A stretch of DNA of 46,276 nt, from NCBI GenBank assembly GCA_016867005.1, contig VGKM01000001.1:1-46276 (forward strand), written 5' to 3'. Shown here piece by piece: positions 33,170-42,553 of the stretch (within the stretch, counting starts at the first letter, position 1; each line of letters starts with the position of its first letter). The notes under the pieces are model-generated. The model worked only from the letters and a program-made list of their open reading frames with translations, was not told where the DNA came from and searched no databases. Position numbers and translations under genes: made by a program. This DNA is from Candidatus Omnitrophota bacterium. GTDB taxonomy: Bacteria > Omnitrophota > Gorgyraeia > Gygaellales > Profunditerraquicolaceae.

Positions 33170-34962
33170 ATTTTCAGTACCTCCAAAAAAGCTTCCTGCG
33201 GAATCTCTACCTTGCCAAACTGTTTCAGGCGCTTCTTTCCTTGTTTTTGCTGTTCCCAAAGTTTACGTTTCCGGGTAATATCTCCGCCGTAACATTTGGC
33301 AGTGACGTGTTTACCGACAGACCTGACTTTTTCCGAAGCAATGATCTGGCTGCCGATTGCTGCCTGTATTGCAACTTCAAATAATTGCCTGGGGATCAAC
33401 TCTTTAAGTTTTGATACTAAGGCGTGTGCCTTAAAAGTTGCCTTTTCTTTGCTCATCAATGAAGAGAATGCATCGCAAACAACGCCGTTAATAAGAATAT
33501 CGAGTTTTACGAGTTTTGTAGGAAGGTAATCATTGAACTCATAGTCCAATGAGCCATAACCACGGGTTAGTGATTTAATCCTGTCGTAGAAGTCGACGAT
33601 TATCTCGGATAACGGCATACTGAAGATTATTTTTACCCTGTCTTCCCCAAGGTATTCGTTTGACTGGAAAGTCCCCCTGCGGGATTTTGCAAAATCGCAG
33701 ACGGCCTCGATATTTTCAACGGGTATTATCATCAATAATTTAACGTATGGCTCCTGGGCTTCCTGGATATCCTGGGGTGCCGGTAATTTTGCCGGGGTAT
33801 CGACCTCTATTATCTCGTCAGTGACAGTTTTGACTTTATACACAACGTTAGGCACAGTGAGGATTAAGTTAAGATTGTATTCTCTTTCGAGGCGCTCCTG
33901 GACGATTTCCATGTGTAATAGGCCAAGGAACCCGCATCTGAAACCGGAGCCGAATGACTGCGAATTCTCCGGTTCAAATACAAATGAGGCATCTGAAAGT
34001 TTTAATTTATCCATTGCATCGCGCAGTTCGGGAAAATCTCCCGGGTTTACCGGATAAATGCCGCAAAAAACAAGCGGCTTATGCGTTTTGTATCCTGCCA
34101 GGGGTTCGGAACAGGGGTTTTTTGCGTCGGTAATGGTATCTCCGATGATAATCTCCCTGGGGTCCCTGATATTTGCGGTAAAATATCCGACTTCTCCGCA
34201 GGTAAGCGAATCTACCGCTGAATATTTAAGGTTAAAAACTCCTAATTCCTCTATCTTGTAATTTGTGCCTGAATGCATCATTTTTAATTGCGTTAGAGGC
34301 GTGATTTCCCCTTCGACTATCCTTACAAATACCACTACTCCTTTAAACTTATCGTAACGGCAGTCAAAAACAAGCGCTTTAAGGGCATCGATATTTTCTC
34401 CTGAAGGAGCCGGGATAACTTCGATTATCCTGTCCAGGATCTCTTCAATGCCGATTGATTCTTTTGCAGAAGCAAGGATAATGTCATCTTCCCTGAATCC
34501 CAGCACATTAACGATCTGTTTTTTTACGCGAGCTACATCCGCAGAATTTAAATCTATTTTATTTATTACCGGTATGATCTGCAGGTTATTTTCCATGGCA
34601 AGGTAAAAATTGGCCACTGTTTGGGCTTCTATGCCTTGGCCTGCGTCTACAACCAGGATCGCCCCCTCGCAGGCAGCCAGGGATTTTGATACTTCATAAG
34701 TGAAATCAACGTGGCCGGGAGTATCGATCAGATTAAAAATAAAATCACCGCCATGTTTTTTTGAGCGGTAGTTTATCCTGACCATCGAAGCTTTGATGGT
34801 AATACCCCTTTCTTTCTCCAGGTCCATGTCGTCTAAGAGCTGGGTGCCTTTATGAGAACGTTCGACAGTCCCGGTTATTTCAAGAATCCTATCGGCAAGC
34901 GTAGACTTACCGTGGTCTATATGGGCGATTATGGAAAAGTTCCGGATGAGTGATTTGTCCAT
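33166..34962 (-). CDS. lepA: Elongation factor 4 (LepA)
   Basis: Ribosome-associated translational GTPase that back-translocates or helps assemble the 30S subunit. 598 residues, the usual length: G1 AHIDHGKSTLADRILE, G3 DTPGHVDFTYEVSKSL, G4 NKIDL, then EF-Tu-like domain II, EF-G-like domains and the LepA-specific C-terminal domain (GKKRLKQFGKVEIPQEAFLE). The lepA-lepB order is the classical arrangement from which lepA takes its name. Gap of 3 bp after cmk. Confidence 0.97.
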   Translation of the reverse strand: MDKSLIRNFSIIAHIDHGKSTLADRILEITGTVERSHKGTQLLDDMDLEKERGITIKASMVRINYRSKKHGGDFIFNLIDTPGHVDFTYEVSKSLAACEGAILVVDAGQGIEAQTVANFYLAMENNLQIIPVINKIDLNSADVARVKKQIVNVLGFREDDIILASAKESIGIEEILDRIIEVIPAPSGENIDALKALVFDCRYDKFKGVVVFVRIVEGEITPLTQLKMMHSGTNYKIEELGVFNLKYSAVDSLTCGEVGYFTANIRDPREIIIGDTITDAKNPCSEPLAGYKTHKPLVFCGIYPVNPGDFPELRDAMDKLKLSDASFVFEPENSQSFGSGFRCGFLGLLHMEIVQERLEREYNLNLILTVPNVVYKVKTVTDEIIEVDTPAKLPAPQDIQEAQEPYVKLLMIIPVENIEAVCDFAKSRRGTFQSNEYLGEDRVKIIFSMPLSEIIVDFYDRIKSLTRGYGSLDYEFNDYLPTKLVKLDILINGVVCDAFSSLMSKEKATFKAHALVSKLKELIPRQLFEVAIQAAIGSQIIASEKVRSVGKHVTAKCYGGDITRKRKLWEQQKQGKKRLKQFGKVEIPQEAFLEVLKI

Positions 34963-34965
34963 GAA

Positions 34966-35622
34966 TTAGCGGTTTATCTCTTGAAAGAGTTTGGCGACTA
35001 CTTCTTCAATCGTAAGTTTAGTTGTGTCGATATAAATTGCATCGTCGGCTTTCTTTAAAGGCGCAACTTCTCTTGTTGAATCGATCTTGTCGCGGTTAGA
35101 CAGGTCCATTTCAACATCTGCCGCGCTTATCTTTTGGCCTAAGCCGATAAGCTCTTTGTGCCTTCTGGATACCCTTTCCTGAAAGTTCGCGTCTATATAA
35201 AACTTTTTTTCGGCATCAGGAAAAACTACTGTCCCGATATCCCTGCCATCAAGGATGCTGTTTTGTCCTTTTCCCAGCCGGCGTTGGTTCTCTAGCATTA
35301 CATCCCGGACACCTTTGATCTTAGCTACAAGAGAGACGAATTTTGTGATCCTCGGCTCCCTGATTTCTTTAGAAACATCGCATCCGTCCAGCAATACTTT
35401 CAGCGAACCGTCAGCATTATTGATGAGGTCAATGCCGGTATTATGCGCTAACGCTGACATTAATTCACTGTTTTCTACATCAATACTATTTTCCAGGGCC
35501 TTCAAGGTCAATGCCCTGTACATTGCTCCGGTATCAATATAAAGAAACCCCATTTTACGGGCTAAAAGTTTGGCAACGGTGCTTTTCCCTGCGCCTGCCG
35601 GTCCGTCGATTGCGATAATCAT
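34966..35622 (-). CDS. cmk: Cytidylate kinase
   Basis: Phosphorylates CMP and dCMP to the diphosphates. 218 residues: P-loop GPAGAGKSTVAKLLA at 7-21, substrate loop DTGAMYRALTLKAL, SILDGRDIGTVVFPDA, and the lid/insert RVSRRHKELI with DRIDSTREVAPLKKADDA-like ending. The start overlaps the tyrA stop by 4 bp. In many bacteria aroA sits between tyrA and cmk; here they are directly joined. Confidence 0.95.
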   Translation of the reverse strand: MIIAIDGPAGAGKSTVAKLLARKMGFLYIDTGAMYRALTLKALENSIDVENSELMSALAHNTGIDLINNADGSLKVLLDGCDVSKEIREPRITKFVSLVAKIKGVRDVMLENQRRLGKGQNSILDGRDIGTVVFPDAEKKFYIDANFQERVSRRHKELIGLGQKISAADVEMDLSNRDKIDSTREVAPLKKADDAIYIDTTKLTIEEVVAKLFQEINR

Positions 35623-36446
35623 GCTAATTTTTCTCGTTTATTTTTGGATTTCTTAAGGCAATCCGATAATTTTTGTTTGTCGCCGCTTTTTATGGCTTTT
35701 TCAAGGATTGAAACAGAGGCCTTAAAAAGGCGGATTGATTGGGCCAGGTTCTTTCTATTGCTTAAAAAGATACTGGACCATAATTCTTCATCGGAGGCCG
35801 CGATGCGGGTAGTATCTTTCAGGCCTGTTGCTGCATAAGGAAAAAACTTTTCCGGAACCGAGTCAATCAAGGCAAAAGCAGTTATATGAGGCAGGTGGCT
35901 TGTAAAAGAAATTGCTTTATCATGTTCAGAAGGAGTAAGTATTTTAACTTTTGCCCCGACCTCCTGCCAAAGCCTCGTGACTATCTTTATTGCCTTGTCC
36001 CGGGTGTTTTTAACCGGCGTGATGATGACTACAGAATTTTTGAATAATCCGGTTTTTGCGTTCATTACTCCGCGTTTTTCAGAACCTGCCAATGGATGGC
36101 TGCCGCAGTAATTCGGAAAGATCTCGGATAATCTTGAGGTAATTGTTTCTTTTGTGCTGGCAACATCGGTTACTATACAGTCCCTTTTGATTATGCGCGA
36201 GATTTTAGGCGCTAATTTTAGGATCGTATCAACGGGCGCGGCAAAGATAAGCAGATCAGAATTTTCCAGGATCCTGTAGTCGAGCGAACCCTCATCGATT
36301 GCCCCGCATTTTTTAGCACGAAGCACGGATTTTTTGTGAAAACTAACCCCGCATATTTTGGAACAGAGTTTTCGTTTCTTTAACTCTAATCCCAGCGATC
36401 CGCCGATCAGCCCGACCCCTACTATGCCGACCTCTTTAAATAGCAT
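35619..36446 (-). CDS. tyrA: Prephenate/arogenate dehydrogenase
   Basis: Oxidative decarboxylation of prephenate or arogenate on the way to tyrosine. 275 residues: Rossmann motif GVGLIGGSLGLELKKR at 10-25, the SHPLAGSEKRGVMNAKTGLF substrate segment, and the conserved FTSHLPHITAFAL with the catalytic-site His. No ACT regulatory domain, so feedback may act elsewhere (for example on AroF). NAD versus NADP and prephenate versus arogenate cannot be decided by eye. It overlaps cmk and lies 2 bp after aroF. Confidence 0.93.
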   Translation of the reverse strand: MLFKEVGIVGVGLIGGSLGLELKKRKLCSKICGVSFHKKSVLRAKKCGAIDEGSLDYRILENSDLLIFAAPVDTILKLAPKISRIIKRDCIVTDVASTKETITSRLSEIFPNYCGSHPLAGSEKRGVMNAKTGLFKNSVVIITPVKNTRDKAIKIVTRLWQEVGAKVKILTPSEHDKAISFTSHLPHITAFALIDSVPEKFFPYAATGLKDTTRIAASDEELWSSIFLSNRKNLAQSIRLFKASVSILEKAIKSGDKQKLSDCLKKSKNKREKLA

Positions 36447-36448
36447 TG

Positions 36449-37465
36449 TTAAATCTCTCTTCCGATTGCCCGGGCCAGATTTTTTAACTCGGCTACCAGG
36501 GCTGCGAAATTCGAAGGTGTTAATGATTGTGCTCCATCCGAAAGCGCCTCTTCAGGATGGCTGTGGACTTCAATTATCAGCCCGTCGCAGCCGGAAGCAA
36601 CCGCTGCCTTTGATAGCGGGCCGACTAAACCCCATTTGCCGGCGGCATGAGATGGATCGACAACAATCGGTAAATGCGACAGCTGTTTTACTACGGGCAC
36701 CGCGCTTATGTCTAAAGTATTCCGGGTTGCATCTTCAAATGTCCTGATGCCCCGTTCGCATAAAGCAACATTAAAGTTGCCTCCTGCCAGTATGTATTCA
36801 GCCGACATCAACAATTCTTTTACGGTAGAAGACATGCCTCTTTTAAGCAATACCGGTTTTTTGGTAAGGCCGACTTCTTTAAGCAGGTTAAAATTCTGCA
36901 TATTGCGCGCGCCTATTTGAAGCACGTCTACATATTTGGCAACTAATTCTACGTCCCTGGGGTCCATAACTTCAGACACAGTAACCAGGCCAAGCCCTTT
37001 GCCTACCTCTTCAAGGTATTTCAATCCTTCTTCACCGAGGCCCTGGAAACTGTAAGGCGAAGTGCGCGGCTTAAAAGCCCCTCCCCGCAGGACCTCAACA
37101 CCGGTTTTTTTAATTTCCTTAGCTATTGCATAGAGAGTATCAAGATTTTCTATAGCGCAAGGGCCGGCCATCAGGATTATCTTTTTACCGCCTATTTTTA
37201 CTCCTTTACCCAGGTCAATCACCGAATCTTCCGCGCGGAATTCCCGGGATACTAATTTATAAGGCGCCAATACCGGCATGACTTTTTCAACGCCGGGGAA
37301 TGCCTCCAGCGGAGTTACGCGCAGGATATCCTCAGGGCCGATTACGCCGATAATCGTCCTTTCGGTGCCTTTTGAAAGATGCGGCGTAAGGCCTAGTTTT
37401 TTTACTTTTTCTACCAGGTGATTAATCTGTTCTTCGGTTGTACCGGGTCTTAAGACAATAATCAT
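36449..37465 (-). CDS. aroF: 3-deoxy-7-phosphoheptulonate synthase (DAHP synthase)
   Basis: Entry enzyme of the shikimate pathway, joining phosphoenolpyruvate and erythrose 4-phosphate. 338 residues: an N-terminal ferredoxin-like regulatory domain (about 1-68, MIIVLRPGTTEEQINHLVEK) as in the Thermotoga-type enzyme, then the TIM barrel with metal-ligand Cys103 (LMAGPCAIENL), GGAFKPRTSPYSFQGLG, LQIGARNMQN and VVDPSHAAGKWG. The regulatory domain suggests feedback by an aromatic amino acid. It lies 13 bp after hisC. Confidence 0.95.
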   Translation of the reverse strand: MIIVLRPGTTEEQINHLVEKVKKLGLTPHLSKGTERTIIGVIGPEDILRVTPLEAFPGVEKVMPVLAPYKLVSREFRAEDSVIDLGKGVKIGGKKIILMAGPCAIENLDTLYAIAKEIKKTGVEVLRGGAFKPRTSPYSFQGLGEEGLKYLEEVGKGLGLVTVSEVMDPRDVELVAKYVDVLQIGARNMQNFNLLKEVGLTKKPVLLKRGMSSTVKELLMSAEYILAGGNFNVALCERGIRTFEDATRNTLDISAVPVVKQLSHLPIVVDPSHAAGKWGLVGPLSKAAVASGCDGLIIEVHSHPEEALSDGAQSLTPSNFAALVAELKNLARAIGREI

Positions 37466-37478
37466 TCAGCCCTCCAAA

Positions 37479-38561
37479 CTATAAAACTTTCTTTAGGACC
37501 TTGATAAATCTTTCGTTCTCTTTTTTAGTACCGATTGAAACCCTTATAAAGTTATTTAAACCATATTGCTTCATATCCCTTACAATAACCCCGAATTTAA
37601 GCATTTCCTTAAAAACTCCCAGTCCGTCACGGCCGGCGTCAAAAAGGATAAAATTCGCGGCAGTCGGTACATATGCCAGGCCTAACATAGACAGATTGTC
37701 GTAAATAAACCTCTTGCCTTCTTTATTGATCTCTTTGGTTTTTCGGATAAATTGCTTATCGTCAAGAGCAGCAGCAGCCGCTGCCTGAGCCAGGATATTG
37801 ACATTAAATGGCTGCCTGACTCTTTCCATGTATGAGCACAAATCACTCTGGGCTATCGAATATCCTATTCTTAAGCCCGCCAACCCGTATGCTTTAGAAA
37901 AGGTCTTTAATACAATGACATTGTTTTTGTTGAAATATTTAAGGCCGCTTACGAAATCATCGGCATCAATAAAGACATCATATGCCTCATCCAGGACCAC
38001 AATAACGTTCTTCGGCAGCCCAGCCAGAAAATCATCAAGCTCTGTTTTGTTTACATAGGTACCTGTCGGGTTATTCGGGTTTGCTATGAATACCAGCTTT
38101 GTATTCTTATCGATTTTGTTCCTAATGGCATTAAGGTCAAACTTAAAATATTTTAACGGTACTTTGACTATTTTTTTTGCATTGGCCTGCGAAATGATCC
38201 CATACTCAAGAAACGCCGTATCAGAGGTGATGATATGTTCATCATCTTCGACAAAGGTTTTAATGATTATATCAATAAGCTCGTCTGAGCCGTTGCCTAA
38301 GACGATGTTAGCCGGTGATAAATTCAACGTTTTTGCGATCTTCTTCTTGAGATAGAATCCCGAACTGTCCGGGTAACGGTTTATTTCCGGCAGGGCCTTT
38401 TTAATTGCCCGTATGGCATATGGCGATGAGCCCAGAGGGTTTTCGTTGGAAGCCAGCTTTATCACATCCCTTAAGCCGAGCTGGCGTTTAGTTTCCTCTA
38501 TTGGCTTGCCTGCCACATAAGGGGCTATATTAAAAACACTCTTTCTTGCTAAATTTTCCAT
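37479..38561 (-). CDS. hisC: Histidinol-phosphate/aromatic aminotransferase
   Basis: PLP-dependent class I/II aminotransferase, 360 residues. The Schiff-base Lys223 is in KTFSKAYGLAGLRIGY, with Asp191 and Tyr194 (VLDEAYDVF) and NPNNPTGTYV. It belongs to the HisC group, which acts on histidinol phosphate, but its position between pheA and aroF in an aromatic operon suggests it chiefly transaminates phenylpyruvate, hydroxyphenylpyruvate or prephenate. No other histidine genes are nearby. Both roles are possible. Confidence 0.9.
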   Translation of the reverse strand: MENLARKSVFNIAPYVAGKPIEETKRQLGLRDVIKLASNENPLGSSPYAIRAIKKALPEINRYPDSSGFYLKKKIAKTLNLSPANIVLGNGSDELIDIIIKTFVEDDEHIITSDTAFLEYGIISQANAKKIVKVPLKYFKFDLNAIRNKIDKNTKLVFIANPNNPTGTYVNKTELDDFLAGLPKNVIVVLDEAYDVFIDADDFVSGLKYFNKNNVIVLKTFSKAYGLAGLRIGYSIAQSDLCSYMERVRQPFNVNILAQAAAAAALDDKQFIRKTKEINKEGKRFIYDNLSMLGLAYVPTAANFILFDAGRDGLGVFKEMLKFGVIVRDMKQYGLNNFIRVSIGTKKENERFIKVLKKVL

Positions 38562-38562
38562 T

Positions 38563-39624
38563 CTATTCTTTTACCGGGTATGAACCGAGTACTTTCAGGA
38601 ATTTGCATTTGCTTTCCAGTTCCTGCAATGCGAGTTTTACTTTAGGATTATCTTTGTGCCCTTTCAGGTCCAGGTAGAAATAATAATCCCAGGCCTTCTT
38701 TTTAGAGGGCCGAGATTCTATTTTTGTCAGGTTAATGCCGTATTTCTTAAAAGGGACCAACATATCATGAAGGGCGCCGATCCTGTCTTTAATAGAAAAA
38801 AGGATCGAGGTCTTATCGTATTTTGTCGGCAGGACGCAGGCGTTCCCGATTACTAAAAACCGTGTAATGTTATGCGGAGAATCTTCGATGTCCTTAGCAA
38901 TGACTTTTAACCCGTAAACTTTGGCCGCTAATAATGATGCGATGCAGGCGCTTTGTTTATCTTTTGCAGCAATTTGGGAAGCGCGCGTAGTGCTGGATAC
39001 TTCGATGGTCTCAACACAAGGCAGATGTTCCTGCAGCCATATCCTGCATTGCCCGAATACCTGCGGGTTTGAATAAACACGTTTTATTTTTTCTCTTGGG
39101 TTTTTCGCTAGCAAGTTATGCGATATATCCAGGATAACCTGGCTGCAAATCTTAAGGTCAGAATCAACGAACATATCCAGTGTATAGCTGATAGCCCCTT
39201 CAATAGAGTTCTCTATGGGCACCACGCCGAAATTAGCGCTCCCCTTTTCAACTTCAAGAAAAACATCAGAAATACTTTCGCAGGGAAGGTACTCCACTTG
39301 CGAGCCGAATCTTTTTAATGCAGCAAGATTCGAAAAACTGGCTTGTGGCCCCAGGTACGCAACAGTGATCTTTTTACCTAAACTCAAGCTTGAAGACATG
39401 ATTTCCCTGTAAATCGCTTCGAGGTTATTATTTGACAGAGGCCCTTTATTTCTGGACAAAATCTTATTAAAAACTTCTATTTCTCGGTCAGGAGAATATA
39501 TACTTTTGCCTCCGCTTGTTTTTGTTTTTGCCACGGCCAGAGCATTCTTTGCGCGTTCGTTTAAAAGCCCAATGATCTTTTCGTCGATTCTATCGATACT
39601 ACGGCGCAATTTTTTCAGATTCAT
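38563..39624 (-). CDS. pheA: Chorismate mutase/prephenate dehydratase (P-protein)
   Basis: Bifunctional enzyme making phenylpyruvate from chorismate. 353 residues: chorismate mutase helices about 1-80 (LKKLRRSIDRIDEKIIGLLN), prephenate dehydratase about 88-265 (VAYLGPQASFSNLAAL, VVPIENSIEGAISYTLDMF, HNITRFLVIG), and a C-terminal ACT domain (ILFSIKDRIGALHDML, LTKIESRPSKKKAWDYYFYL) for phenylalanine feedback. The ATG at 39624 has GGAG 7 nt upstream; a start at 39651 is less likely as it would overlap scpB more. Begins 26 bp before the scpB stop region ends. Confidence 0.95.
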   Translation of the reverse strand: MNLKKLRRSIDRIDEKIIGLLNERAKNALAVAKTKTSGGKSIYSPDREIEVFNKILSRNKGPLSNNNLEAIYREIMSSSLSLGKKITVAYLGPQASFSNLAALKRFGSQVEYLPCESISDVFLEVEKGSANFGVVPIENSIEGAISYTLDMFVDSDLKICSQVILDISHNLLAKNPREKIKRVYSNPQVFGQCRIWLQEHLPCVETIEVSSTTRASQIAAKDKQSACIASLLAAKVYGLKVIAKDIEDSPHNITRFLVIGNACVLPTKYDKTSILFSIKDRIGALHDMLVPFKKYGINLTKIESRPSKKKAWDYYFYLDLKGHKDNPKVKLALQELESKCKFLKVLGSYPVKE

Positions 39625-40252
39625 TTGCCCGCTCCTTTTCCTGATTATCATTTATAGGGTTTTGGTTAGTGCCCTGTTCTTCGATCGGCTCGATTTCAAT
39701 TTGTTGGTCATCTTGGCCGAGAGAAGCATTCATTTTGGAGAAATCTTCCATCTTTGGCAGTTCATTCAGGGATTTCAGGCCGAAATATTCCAGGAATCTC
39801 CTGGTAGTCCCAAAAACAAGCGGCCTTCCCGGCGTTTTTTTTCTGCCGGCTACACGGATTAATTCCTTTTCAAGCAAACTAGCTATGACTCCATCGACAT
39901 TAACATTTCTCAATAACTCTATTTCAAGTTTTGTCAACGGCTGTTTGTATGCAATTATTGCCAGGGTCTCTAATGCGGGTTTGGATAATTTTTCTGTCCT
40001 TTTGCCTTTAAACAGTTTTCGTATGAACGGGGCAAATGCGGGCGCCGTGATCATCTGAAAACCGCCTGCGATTTCAACCAGGCGCAGCCCCCTGTTATTA
40101 GATTCATACTCAGTTTGTATTTCTTCGATAAGTTTCCTGATATCAGCGGTCTGGTATCCTCCAAGCGCAAATTTAATCTGTTCTAGGTTCAGCGGCCGGT
40201 CGCTTGAGAAAAACATTGCTTCGATCGCTGATTTTATATTGTCCTGGCTCAT
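39599..40252 (-). CDS. scpB: Segregation and condensation protein B
   Basis: Winged-helix subunit that binds the ScpA kleisin in the SMC condensin complex. 217 residues; family stretches are IKSAIEAMFFSSDRPLNLEQ, the TAPAFAPFIRKLFKGKRTEK segment, KLSKPALETLAIIAYKQPLT, and NVDGVIASLLEKELIRVAGR with KKTPGRPLVFGTTRRFLEYFG. The acidic Glu/Gln-rich C-terminus (about 180-217) is low complexity. No scpA is adjacent, which is unusual since the two are normally neighbours. Overlaps ruvA by 4 bp and pheA by 26 bp. Confidence 0.94.
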   Translation of the reverse strand: MSQDNIKSAIEAMFFSSDRPLNLEQIKFALGGYQTADIRKLIEEIQTEYESNNRGLRLVEIAGGFQMITAPAFAPFIRKLFKGKRTEKLSKPALETLAIIAYKQPLTKLEIELLRNVNVDGVIASLLEKELIRVAGRKKTPGRPLVFGTTRRFLEYFGLKSLNELPKMEDFSKMNASLGQDDQQIEIEPIEEQGTNQNPINDNQEKERANESEKIAP

Positions 40253-40875
40253 TTTATCTTTTTTTGTTTGTATACCTCATTTAGTAGTTCTTCCGTGGAC
40301 TGAATTCCTGCCGCCTGCTCCATGGCTTTTCTGATCATGTTCATTGCCTCGGACTTCTTGTATTGAAGCTGTGTTAACACATCCAGCGCTTCTTCGATTA
40401 TATCATTACTGCCGATTGAGGGCGCCTTACTTGAAGCATCCTGTATCAAACCGAATTTCCCTACTTTATTCTGAAGTTTAGCGATTATATCCCTTGCTTT
40501 TTGCTGGCCGATACCCGGCAAGGTCCTTAAAAAGTTCATATCGCCTTCATCGATTGCCTTGGCAATAAGCGATATCGGTTTATTAATCGCTTTTAATGCT
40601 GCCCGGGGCCCTATGCCTGAAACGCTTATAAATGCCTGAAAAAATTCTTTCTCAACTTCATTCAGAAAACCGATCAGGATAGGGATGCTTTTTGAGGGCT
40701 CGACTTGAAAATAATGGTATGTGATAAGGTTTATGGAGCCGTCTTCGTCGGTATTTTCTTCTATGCGCTGCATCACCGCCTGCGGCAGGAATATTTCGTA
40801 ACTGATACCGTTTATATCAAGCAGGATATAATTGTCGTTTTTTTCTATTAGCTTGCCTTTTATCCGCGCAATCAT
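40249..40875 (-). CDS. ruvA: Holliday junction DNA helicase subunit RuvA
   Basis: Tetrameric junction-binding protein that loads the RuvB motor. 208 residues: N-terminal OB fold (MIARIKGKLIEKNDNYILLD), tandem helix-hairpin-helix (ISVSGIGPRAALKAINK and LRTLPGIGQQKARDIIAKLQ), and a C-terminal RuvB-binding domain (about 155-208). The gene lies 6 bp after ruvC. ruvB is not in the window. Confidence 0.96.
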   Translation of the reverse strand: MIARIKGKLIEKNDNYILLDINGISYEIFLPQAVMQRIEENTDEDGSINLITYHYFQVEPSKSIPILIGFLNEVEKEFFQAFISVSGIGPRAALKAINKPISLIAKAIDEGDMNFLRTLPGIGQQKARDIIAKLQNKVGKFGLIQDASSKAPSIGSNDIIEEALDVLTQLQYKKSEAMNMIRKAMEQAAGIQSTEELLNEVYKQKKIK

Positions 40876-40881
40876 ATTATT

Positions 40882-41358
40882 TTATGCCCTTGTTATATAA
40901 CAGTGCGCTATGGCTAAGGCCAACGCATCGGTAACGTCGTTATATTTAGGCAGGCCTTGCAGGCCCAGGATATCGGCGACCATTTTTTGCACCTGAGTTT
41001 TTGAAGCAAGCCCCCTGCCTACAATTGCCTTTTTTATCCTGGTAGCGCCATATTCCATCAACGGTACATTCTGGCTGGCGCAAGCCAGGGCTATTACGCC
41101 TCGCGCATGCCCCAAAATATATGAAGTCGCCGGATGCCTGTAATGGGAATATATTTTTTCAAGGACCATGCAGTCCGGTTTTGTATCTTTGATTAGTTTA
41201 ACGACTGCCTTAAAGATTTTATTCAATCTTAATGCCAAGTTATCTTTTGAAGAAGTGCTGATGATGCCTGCTTCTAACAGCGAAAATTTCTTTTCCCTTA
41301 TATTGATCGCCCCATAACCCGTAATAGAAAGTGCAGGGTCTATCCCCAGGACTATCAT
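40882..41358 (-). CDS. ruvC: Crossover junction endodeoxyribonuclease RuvC
   Basis: Resolves Holliday junctions by paired nicks. 158 residues; the four acidic active-site residues are Asp7 (GIDPALSITGYG), Glu67 (MVLEKIYSHYRH), Asp141 and Asp144 (YNDVTDALALAIAH). Lies 3 bp after yebC; the yebC-ruvC-ruvA order is a widespread bacterial arrangement. Confidence 0.96.
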   Translation of the reverse strand: MIVLGIDPALSITGYGAINIREKKFSLLEAGIISTSSKDNLALRLNKIFKAVVKLIKDTKPDCMVLEKIYSHYRHPATSYILGHARGVIALACASQNVPLMEYGATRIKKAIVGRGLASKTQVQKMVADILGLQGLPKYNDVTDALALAIAHCYITRA

Positions 41359-41361
41359 ATT

Positions 41362-42114
41362 TCAGGCATTAGAAAGCTCTTCAATTATTTCATCGGGGAT
41401 ATCGAAGTTTGCATATACTTGCTGCACATCGTCATGTTCTTCAAGTGCTTCAACAAGCCCTAAGAGCTGCTTTGCTTCATTCCCAGCGATTTTTATTGTT
41501 GATGAAGGGATCATGGTCACTTCTGCATCCTGGCATTTGATCCCCTTGGCATCGATCGCCTGTTTTACTTTCTCAAAATTCTGCGGCACGGTGAAGACCT
41601 CAAAATTCTTTTCGTCTGATTTCATATCTTCGGCACCCGCTTCCAGGACAAGAGACATCAACTCATCCTCATTTGCCTGCGATTTCTCAATTAAAAAGTA
41701 GCCTTTTTTTGTAAACATCCAGCTTACTGCGCCGGCGCCGGCAAAATTGCCCCCTCTTTTTGACATTATATTACGCAATTCTGCACTTGTCCTGTTTTTG
41801 TTATCGGTAAGAGCTTCAACCATAATTGCAACTCCTCCGGGGCCATAAGCTTCATAGGTGACGCTTTCATATATAACTCCCGGAATCTCACCCGTGCCTC
41901 GTTTTATTGCCATCTTTACATTGTCCTGAGGCATGTTTGCTTCTTTGGCTTTCATCATTACTGCGCGGAGCCTGGAATTAATATCCGGATTACCGCCTCC
42001 TTCGCGAGCGACTATAGTAAGCTCTTTGATGATTTTTGTATACAGCGCGCCTTTTTTAGCGTCGGCTGCCATTTTTTTGCCCTTATTTGTCTTCCATTTA
42101 GAATGACCTGACAT
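41362..42114 (-). CDS. yebC: YebC/TACO1 family protein
   Basis: 250 residues, the normal length, opening MSGHSKWKTNKGKKMAADAK (the family's invariant start). YebC-type proteins help ribosomes through proline-rich stretches and some act as transcription regulators; which role applies here is not clear. Other conserved stretches are GGNPDINSRLRAVMMKAKEA, ANMPQDNVKMAIKRG and NKNRTSAELRNIMSKRGG. A perfect AGGAGG lies 8-9 nt before the ATG, 63 bp past the end of RNase P RNA. First coding gene of the 13-gene operon to plsY. Confidence 0.96.
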   Translation of the reverse strand: MSGHSKWKTNKGKKMAADAKKGALYTKIIKELTIVAREGGGNPDINSRLRAVMMKAKEANMPQDNVKMAIKRGTGEIPGVIYESVTYEAYGPGGVAIMVEALTDNKNRTSAELRNIMSKRGGNFAGAGAVSWMFTKKGYFLIEKSQANEDELMSLVLEAGAEDMKSDEKNFEVFTVPQNFEKVKQAIDAKGIKCQDAEVTMIPSSTIKIAGNEAKQLLGLVEALEEHDDVQQVYANFDIPDEIIEELSNA

Positions 42115-42177
42115 GATTTAGACCTCCTGAATTAAATGTTTAACTACACACGCTATACCCAATACTCAAAATAAATA

Positions 42178-42542
42178 AGGACAGGCATATAAGCCGGGTT
42201 CTGTCTTGATGCGATTGTTTCGCTTCAGAAATGGCCATTCCTCTAAGTCCCGGTGTTACCACCGGGATCAAGCAGCCTACCCTCCCGCCCTTCCTTAAAT
42301 AGGTTATCGGAGGGGCCGTCCTTATCCTGTCTCTCGACAGGAAGGGCGGGACTATTCGGCTTTGCTCCACGCAGAGATTGCTCGTTTCACATCTTCGCCA
42401 AGGCGAAGGCTCGTCTCTGTAGCTCTGATCCTCATCTTGATTACTCAGGATGGATGGGAGTTACCCACTACGCCGCCCCATGGAGCCCGGACTTTCCTCC
42501 CCTGCGCCTTACGGTGCAGGGGCAGCCATATCTGCCTGTCCT
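42178..42542 (-). ncRNA. rnpB: RNase P RNA, bacterial type A
   Basis: Catalytic RNA that matures the 5' ends of tRNAs. On the minus strand it starts with AGGACAGGCA and ends with the complementary TGCCTGTCCT (helix P1). The conserved GGAGGAAAGTCCGGGCTCC region near the 5' end and the 3' ACAGAACCCGGCTTAT are both exact, and GGGCGGCGTAGTGGGTAACT-type sequence follows as expected. About 365 nt, typical size. It lies between rnhA and yebC on the same strand. No protein gene in this stretch is credible. Confidence 0.96.
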
Positions 42543-42553
42543 AATTTTCAAAA

